A stretch of 64,000 nucleotides of DNA from positions 9,568,001 through 9,632,000 of the forward strand of contig OX345636.1 of assembly GCA_947044365.1 (NCBI GenBank). Reading direction: 5' to 3'. Made by a program: the position numbers and the translations under genes. Position 1 is the first letter of the stretch. Each line of letters begins with the position of its first letter. The DNA is from Petrosia ficiformis (taxonomy: Eukaryota; Porifera; Demospongiae; Haplosclerida; Petrosiidae). The notes under the pieces are model-generated. The model saw only the letters and a program-made list of their open reading frames with translations, did no database searches and had not been told where the DNA came from. This document shows, one piece after another, positions 61,801-64,000 of this stretch.

Positions 61801-63890
61801 TACACGAGAATGAGATATTGCATGTGTGTGTATTAGAATTAGAGCTGTGACCAGTTATAGAAAAACCGGTTAACTGACTGGTTTCATGTAAAATTGAGGT
61901 TACTGGTTTACATTTTAGTAAAGTAAGTGGGTGTGTACAAGTAATTAAGTAATTATTATAGCCACGTGAACAATGAGGAAGAGATCTGGTGGTCATTCTT
62001 CAACATTTGTTTGGAGGTAGTTAAGGGAGATTGTGCATTCTGTAAAGTTTGTAGGCAGAATGCTGCTCATGGTGGTAAAACAACTTATGTAATATTGTTG
62101 ATTGCTATCATTAAATTTCAGCATTGTTAAATTTGTAATTAACATTTTCCATAGATAATAGCCAATTAGCTGCTTAACTGCCACTTATTGATAAACTAAT
62201 AACTGGTTATACTTATAGTATCAGGTTCAGCTCTAATTTGAATTTGTAGTTGTTTTGCAAAGTTTACAATAACATAACTAACAAACAAATAACATAGTAG
62301 TTACTTTACATATGTACTGTACCATAGTATTGGCATAGGTTCCTGTTTATAACATAGATACCGTAATTTAATTAATTGAGGGATCTCAATACTGTGTAAA
62401 CAAAGTTGAGATGGTACGACAGTCCAATTGGTTGGTTCTTCAAGGAATTGGACACTAAATAGTATTACATTAGGTATAGTACAAGAAGTATAGTAGAAGT
62501 ATAGGCATTGGATGTATATGTCCATCATTTTTATGAAAAACGAGTATCACTTCACTTTCTATATTCATATATACATCACAGGTAATATAGGTATGAAACC
62601 ATGAAGATGTATGTACTAAAGGTCATTCATGTTCACCTTGTCCTTAGAAAAGTGTTCATAACTTTAGTTTGGAAGGACCAACAATCTTTTTACCAACAAT
62701 ATTTTCATATAATTATCCTTCCCATTCTTTTTTGTGTATATCAAATTTCAATCCTTATTGAGTTACAGTATAATCATGTATTAATCTTATGACATTAAAC
62801 TATACACTGTATTACATATAAATTCATCATCATAATTTTGAGGTCATTGTGAATGTGAAAAGACTTTATATAGTGTTGCTTTAGTTTGACTACTTTGAGT
62901 TATAGTATGCCTGGTTTCTCTTAGTTATAATACTAAAATAATAATATTTATTATAGAGATGATTAATCGATTAATCAATTGATATTAAAAATTCTTCTGA
63001 TTATCAATTATAAGTCTCTGATATCAATTATGCTAATTATTTCAAAAGACATAAATTTAGCATGTACAATATGAAAGTGATAAAAAGCCTTTTTGATCCA
63101 CATCAAATGGGAGGTGTTTCCTGCATTAACTGACTTAATTGGCCTAATTACTTCTGCTGATTTTAATCGATTATCAAAGTTAGTGGTAATTGATTTCAGA
63201 GTCTCAGCCGATTCTCAGCCCTAATTTATTATTAGGCTTACTAAAAAAGGTTTTAGTTTAGTACCCATTGGCCAATTTTCTTTTTCATTTCTTTTGGTTA
63301 ACTAAATTACAGGTCTACTGGAATACCTACATGTATAACTAAATAGGTAATTCAGTAGACCTGTAACTAAAAGTCAAAAAGGCTTACTAAAAGGGGTTTT
63401 AGCTATACATATATGCACATACCTTTGTTTTAGTTCTACAATAATGCTATATATAATTATGTCTGCTGATATCTGTAAATGTATTACATGCATATACAGA
63501 CTACAGAGCACGAGAAATCTAATTTTAAGCTTCAATTTAAGGTTGTTCTTGTATTCACGAGTGTCATCTTTGCTTGCTGAGTGAACATTGTCAACACTAG
63601 TATAAACTTTCAATAAAAAGATGAAAATGCGGAAGTGGTATGAATAAAAATATGGCCTGCCTCCCTCTGGCCTAATATACAGTAACTACATATATATATA
63701 TATATAATTATAATTTATATAATTATATATAATTATATACATATAACTGTGTATGGCTATGGGTGTAACTGGGTGCTGTAAGTAACAGTGCACTGCTAAT
63801 CATATTATACATCATACACCCACCTGTAGTAATCATAAGCTCCAACAATATTAGTGCTACCACTAGCTGGAAACAATTTTGTATCTTCAT
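41955..63890 (-). CDS. Type I membrane protein with Kunitz-like domain (four exons, 222 aa)
   Basis: Minus-strand exons 63824-63890, 51248-51415, 42424-42775 and 41955-42036 have canonical GT-AG borders and agreeing phases (1,1,2) and sum to 669 nt, exactly 223 codons with TAG. Layout: signal peptide (1-22), Kunitz-like domain (about 24-78), Ser/Thr-rich probably O-glycosylated stalk (80-153), transmembrane helix (155-182), basic stop-transfer (WRRHKK) and a Ser/Thr/Gln-rich cytoplasmic tail. Kunitz domains usually inhibit serine proteases or serve as binding modules; on a membrane protein it could be a receptor or surface inhibitor. More phase-1 exons could hide in the 8- and 12-kb introns. 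It converges on copy 3 of the TRAF-like cluster. Confidence 0.65.
42424..42775 (-). CDS. Membrane protein exon 3: Ser/Thr-rich stalk and transmembrane helix
   Basis: Acceptor TTTTTATAG, phase 1 in; donor TGTAAA|GTGAGT, phase 2 out; 352 nt. About 74 residues are dominated by S and T (HSSTHSTQSETISTIP), followed by a 28-residue hydrophobic helix (FFYMTIIVIFVIVVVCIV) and a WRRHKKFKK basic cluster. If the donor were not used, TGA would end the protein three codons later. Confidence 0.7.
43295..43864. mobile_element. hAT-type MITE, 570 bp
   Basis: Ends CAGTGGCGTAGCCAGACC and GGTGTAGCTACGCCACTG are inverted repeats, flanked by CATAGGGA (43287-43294) and CATAGGGG (43865-43872), an 8-bp duplication with one mismatch as expected for hAT. 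Inside is a GC-rich hairpin (43598-43642, AGCCAGCCCCTC / GAGGGGCTGGCT), itself perhaps another repeat. The open frame on the minus strand at 43587-43805 is not convincing as a gene. Confidence 0.75.
44618..46400 (+). pseudogene. pogo/Tigger-like transposase pseudogene
   Basis: Three frames together contain the parts of a pogo-type protein: the N-terminal HTH region MSKRQLWSDESMVAAVGHV ... LRGASRLCNVPLETL; a DDE_1 core with HTHTVVSCVSASGVALQPL, VLLIEDGHVSHITIDVIEL-like text and LCLSSHTLHNLQPL; and a C-terminal region with SDILVLSEPKVETSSRRRKPG and a Lys/Glu-rich tail. Multiple stops and shifts break it, and a 193-bp MITE (45920-46112) interrupts the C-terminal part. The aspartate of the HTLHNLQPLD motif is at a frame break. 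Confidence 0.7.
45920..46112. mobile_element. MITE family D (pogo-type, TA target)
   Basis: Ends CAGTATATGTCAATAAAAC and TTTTATTGACATATACTG are inverted; TA flanks both sides. CAGT...ACTG ends with TA are typical of pogo/Tigger derivatives. It lies inside the pogo-like pseudogene. A second, more diverged copy is at 60383-60573. Confidence 0.75.
46718..47904. repeat. 70-bp minisatellite, about 17 units, higher-order pattern
   Basis: Unit: ACCTACCAGATACCTCCCAC, AATATTGAGTATAGGCACCT, AACACGAGTACCAATACTAA, TATAGGTACA. Variants include CACGTAAC, TAAAACG, CTAGTATAGG, an 8-bp insertion (AGATACATTGTACC) seen in two units about 290 bp apart, and one unit missing about 26 bp near 47730. The recurrence of the insertion-bearing block shows four-unit segments were duplicated. 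It lies within an intron of the membrane-protein gene. Confidence 0.95.
48216..48415. repeat. Dispersed repeat with ACTAAAAGGGGTTTTAG core
   Basis: TTAGTTAGTTATAGTTATTA and GCCTTACTAAAAGGGGTTTT recur near 13690-13810 and, as a fold-back pair, near 63236-63410. It is AT-rich with alternating TTAG/CTAA; probably a fold-back or MITE family without coding capacity. Confidence 0.55.
48640..48960. mobile_element. MITE family C copy, forward
   Basis: Starts GGGCATCCCTATCATTGC and ends AAAGCAATTATAGGGATAC, and lacks the second half of the body seen at 6745-7225 (after GAGCTCCACA). It forms a facing pair with the inverted copy at 49285-49690. Confidence 0.6.
49285..49690. mobile_element. MITE family C copy, inverted
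   Basis: Complement of the 6745-7225 type: AACATCCCTATGATTGCTTT at the left and GCAATCATAGGGATGGCC at the right, with the GTCAGCCATGATTA and ATTGACCGAGCCC-type body segments inverted. It has one extra terminal motif (AAGTATCCCTATGACTGC at 49332), a duplication of the end. Confidence 0.65.
49691..51247. other. Gene-free stretch with a doubtful open segment
   Basis: Between the MITE pair and the Kunitz exon I see no assured gene. The plus-strand region 50330-50676 has a frame with TCIDHPLKSHSMAHATNSEV ending at TAA 50674, lacking recognisable domains and start context. A (CATC)n microsatellite occupies 51122-51173. The GTTTGGTCTGATGACTAAC to CAAAACTATCAAAAACTCTG region (50875-51085) recurs in part at 51785-51965. 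Confidence 0.35.
51248..51415 (-). CDS. Membrane protein exon 2: Kunitz-like domain lacking one disulfide
   Basis: A 168-nt exon, phase 1 on both sides, acceptor TTTTCAG and donor TGTG|GTATGT. It reads DICQQPLNLGVG, a hydrophobic strand, YYYNSTNNTCSWFNYLGKGG, NDNKF and SSCQERC. Relative to the Kunitz/BPTI pattern, cysteines I, III, V and VI are present, and II and IV (the surface pair next to the inhibitory loop) are replaced by Gly and Lys. Aromatic, GGN and F positions are right. Two N-glycosylation sequons lie in the middle. A symmetric phase-1 exon is typical of shuffled extracellular domains. Confidence 0.7.
52040..52304. mobile_element. Fold-back element
   Basis: Long imperfect inverted repeat: CTTACCTTCCAACACTCACT (52099) against its complement ending at 52250, continuing outwards through GATGCATAA and AATGTGACC. 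Inside are two opposed ACAGGAAG / CTTCCTGT and GGTATCTAGG / CCTGGATACC pairs. The GGAAGNCACTTCC-like and TGGTATC motifs also occur near 13175-13240 and 42835-42905, so it belongs to a repeat family. Confidence 0.6.
52922..53073. repeat. 19-bp minisatellite, eight units
   Basis: TGTATCTATGGTTAGTATT repeats with period 19 from 52922; one unit has CTGTGG and the last ends GGTTACT. Confidence 0.95.
53566..53802 (+). repeat. 5' LTR of the BEL/Pao element
   Basis: Starts TGTTGATTCTTGTTG and ends AAATCACAAACA. A TATATAATATATACAAATAAA stretch near the middle-right may combine promoter and polyadenylation signals. Confidence 0.92.
53803..53825 (+). promoter_or_regulatory. Putative primer binding site
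   Basis: TTTGGTCCGCCGAACCGGAT directly after the LTR; TGG after the LTR end complements the CCA of a tRNA 3' end. The tRNA species is not identified here. Confidence 0.55.
53879..56413 (+). CDS. BEL/Pao gag-protease and start of reverse transcriptase (844 codons)
   Basis: ATG at 53879. The N-terminal 210 residues are charged and helical. Then comes the DUF1759-type gag region (LPKLDVPTFNGDILNWKNFW, about residues 222-400), Cys/His knuckles (CPACK, CINCLRPEHFIKDC, CKRCQRPHH, about 440-500) and an A17-type aspartic protease (ARALLDSASSASFVS, ILLGVDIF and EFGWVLAG, about 555-700). The frame ends at a TGA at 56411-56413, a few codons into the reverse transcriptase; the same frame reopens at once. 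So this is one gag-pol polyprotein gene cut by a nonsense mutation. Confidence 0.88.
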   Translation: MSENLPVHKKRRGVARASITKLSNKVAELEILTSNPDTLTIAQSLVGRLKDLNTEFKIHHLAIIDLIDDEDELSIEQDALDHHDDKIVEIEPHLQRLISNLASASRIDPKRTVLKQLTQVKEKLRVIGESVSTASEDMDGICKLYQHEEQLSDFKADMKEIRATILGFDLEPTDTLVEEQTSVESAIFDCSLAIKRRLHSKPGEEGSGSAVSPGVKLPKLDVPTFNGDILNWKNFWQQFQVSVHDRSSLTNTEKLVYLQNSIKDGTAKHTIEGLTKSGEHYEEAVDCLKARYDRPRIIHQTHVRKILETPSLKEGSGKELRTLHDTVVQHLRALKSMGHETPSSFVTSMLELKLDSNTMFEWQQYSQKHADVPNHQELLDFINLRAQAAEATHSERKQPRSIPPIYHASKPFKGNSSHKQVNSFAASTQSTGNCPACKSTTHPLYICNSFKLLSHDNKIALLKANDYCINCLRPEHFIKDCKSLHHCKRCQRPHHTLLHIENQENQSKNIGTDPVTTNSHHVSVGIEPNMLLMTCQILVETPQGTVKARALLDSASSASFVSERLAQTLRLQRLSQSAKICGIANLTSDTRAFPITEFEVRSLHSNHSLRHKHNVNAVIVLRVTCDLPVHTIPFHKEWKHLEGLKLADPEFGRPGRIDILLGVDIFVNVIRQGRRKGSQGSPMAIETEFGWVLAGSTRVNTPHCITTHHVSLLSGDDLLRQFWEVEEKTIRNPCMTPEERTVMRQFQSTHSRTPEGRFVVPLPRRVMDGQIGESRSQAVQRFTSFERSLHAKDQFNEFKEVMDEYFKTQHAEEVPKVDLEKPPYQVFYLPMHAVRKETSTTTNI
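56471..57817 (+). CDS. BEL/Pao reverse transcriptase and RNase H region
   Basis: Same frame as 53879-56413. Contains the polymerase palm (TTDISRMYRAV), the VTFGISASSF box and the active-site SFYVDDGLTG, then the peptidase-A17-associated region (LGIEWSSHHD, LGWFSPVIVKAKILLQ), and RNase-H-like DASEKAYSGVVY and AWTDSTIVLNWIQG segments, ending near ENPADCASRG and a TAA at 57815-57817. The TAA is also in frame with downstream pol sequence, a second nonsense lesion. Confidence 0.88.
   Translation: MVGPTVHPTLVDVLMRFLMYRIALTTDISRMYRAVLLTESDRDLHRFVWCSNPNTPLRDYRMTRVTFGISASSFIANMCVKQNILDFAVDYPEAAREATKSFYVDDGLTGADTIEETIRLQHELQELFGKGGFLLRKWNSSSPTVLCRIDPELRDTQSTISISDPEASYTKALGIEWSSHHDTFKLTIAALPPMEALTKRALVSDIAKTFDALGWFSPVIVKAKILLQSLWAEKLDWDELVPESILNEWSQWRIDLKVLSSHHIPRCYYPKDVKVISTQLHGFSDASEKAYSGVVYLRMEDPNGSSYTSLVMSKTRVAPIKRQTIPRLELCGALLLAQLLHNCKEVLNVPMEDVFAWTDSTIVLNWIQGNPRRFKTYVGNRVSQIMDLISPSQWRHVNGTENPADCASRGLFPSEILTHHLWWEGPPWLKTTPNEWPIHASPEVDLSS
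57818..58342 (+). pseudogene. BEL/Pao connection and C-terminal tail with integrase missing
   Basis: In the pol frame: a spacer, then LLSLNPLLDYHGILRVGGR (the segment that leads into the zinc-binding integrase head), and within a few codons the DGLVRIVKLKTKGG and RPVTK motifs of the extreme C-terminus. The H2C2 zinc region and the whole DDE integrase core that normally lie between are absent. The join is near 58225-58240. Only description is possible; the copy is defective. Confidence 0.8.
58433..58669 (+). repeat. 3' LTR of the BEL/Pao element
   Basis: 237 bp; differs from the 5' LTR in GTGCAATAGTG versus GTGCCAATGTG, one C/T (AATTTCAAAC) and one A/G (GAGAAAG). Preceded by GGCCGGCAGTA. Confidence 0.92.
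59583..59868. repeat. CAGTA/TAGTA/TTCAGTA microsatellite-like array
   Basis: Five-bp units CAGTA alternate with TAGTA and with CAATT blocks every 15-35 bp (GTACAATTCAGTACAGTA), so a larger unit is superimposed on the pentamer. Confidence 0.95.
60383..60573. mobile_element. MITE family D, second copy
   Basis: Ends CAGTATGTCAATAAAATG and TTATTGATATATACTG, flanked by TA; the interior ACTACAGTACTTCAACAGTA matches the complement of the copy at 45920-46112. Confidence 0.65.
63236..63410. repeat. Fold-back pair of the ACTAAAAGGGG repeat
   Basis: GGCTTACTAAAAAAGGTTTT at the left and GGCTTACTAAAAGGGGTTTT at the right, with a central inverted pair ACAGGTCTACTGGAAT / AATTCAGTAGACCTGT around 63312-63366. 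Confidence 0.6.
63824..63890 (-). CDS. Membrane protein exon 1: signal peptide
   Basis: ATG at 63890; MKIQNCFQLVVALILLELMI is a short basic start and a hydrophobic core followed by TT, with donor CTACAG|GTGGGT in phase 1. The flank upstream (63900-64000) turns GC-rich with a (GC)n run near 63968, as expected for a promoter-proximal region. Confidence 0.65.
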
Positions 63891-64000
63891 CTTGAAACAC
63901 AGACAGCCAGTGCTAGTGACCGGACCATAGTCTCGTCCCCAGCCGCACCCACTAGCACTATACTACGTGCGCGCGCGCACGCGTGGCCGTGACGCGTCGA

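Larger units (their letters stand above)
58675..63823. other. Remainder of membrane-protein intron 1, no gene seen
   Basis: This 5.1-kb stretch holds a (TAA)n microsatellite (58857-58890), a (GT)n run (59228-59246), the CAGTA array (59583-59868), a MITE-D copy (60383-60573), a duplicated TGTGGTAGGAGAAGAGTTTGATG segment (60690 and 61032) and the fold-back at 63236-63410. The open frames are short and without recognisable domains. Confidence 0.5.

Overview
The window looks like nuclear DNA of an early-branching animal, most likely a demosponge of the Amphimedon type. The reasons are an AT-rich base composition, genes split by canonical GT-AG introns that are either tiny (about 58-85 bp) or swollen by transposons, very many short inverted-repeat elements, a dispersed TACATGTA palindrome, and TRAF/MATH genes joined to a death-fold-like domain. 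The species call is inference. There are no bacterial features.

The backbone is a tandem cluster of three copies of one unusual gene on the + strand. Copy 1 (1557-12729) reads open through six exons whose phases all agree and predicts a 981-residue cytoplasmic protein: a CARD/death-fold-like helical domain, a 292-residue helix-rich region I cannot name, a RING finger, two TRAF-type zinc fingers, a coiled coil and two TRAF-C/MATH domains. Copy 2 (16275-29048) has a broken front end: an 8-nt deletion in exon 1, and a roughly 460-bp deletion in exon 2 sealed with 24 bp of filler copied from upstream. Its RING-TRAF-MATH-MATH exons are intact and could encode a 607-residue ordinary TRAF-like protein. 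Copy 3 (31186-41482) lacks exons 1, 2 and 5, has a frameshift in the zinc-finger exon and a stop in the last MATH exon, and is a pseudogene.

On the - strand, converging on copy 3, four phase-compatible exons (63890 down to 41955) predict a 222-residue type I membrane protein with a signal peptide, a Kunitz-like domain missing one disulfide pair, a Ser/Thr-rich stalk, a transmembrane helix and a short tail. A relic of its tail exon lies behind copy 2.

Introns and spacers are packed with mobile DNA. 1939-3400: nested MITEs. 8117-8704: a piggyBac-type MITE (TTAA). 15360-15584: a hAT transposase fragment. 23614-27047: a decayed KDZ-like transposon with a chromodomain. 31572-34647: a 3.1-kb element with a 4-bp target duplication and a Cys-rich protein. 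37371-40343: an apparently intact IS3EU-like DDE transposon with 486-bp terminal inverted repeats and two divergent genes. 43295-43864: a hAT-type MITE. 44618-46400: a pogo-like transposase pseudogene. 53566-58669: a BEL/Pao LTR retrotransposon lacking its integrase. Satellites include a 70-bp minisatellite of about 17 units (46718-47904), a 19-bp array (52922-53073) and a CAGTA array (59583-59868). Because the gene copies and MITEs are paralogous, several insertions can be checked against an empty site inside this same window.
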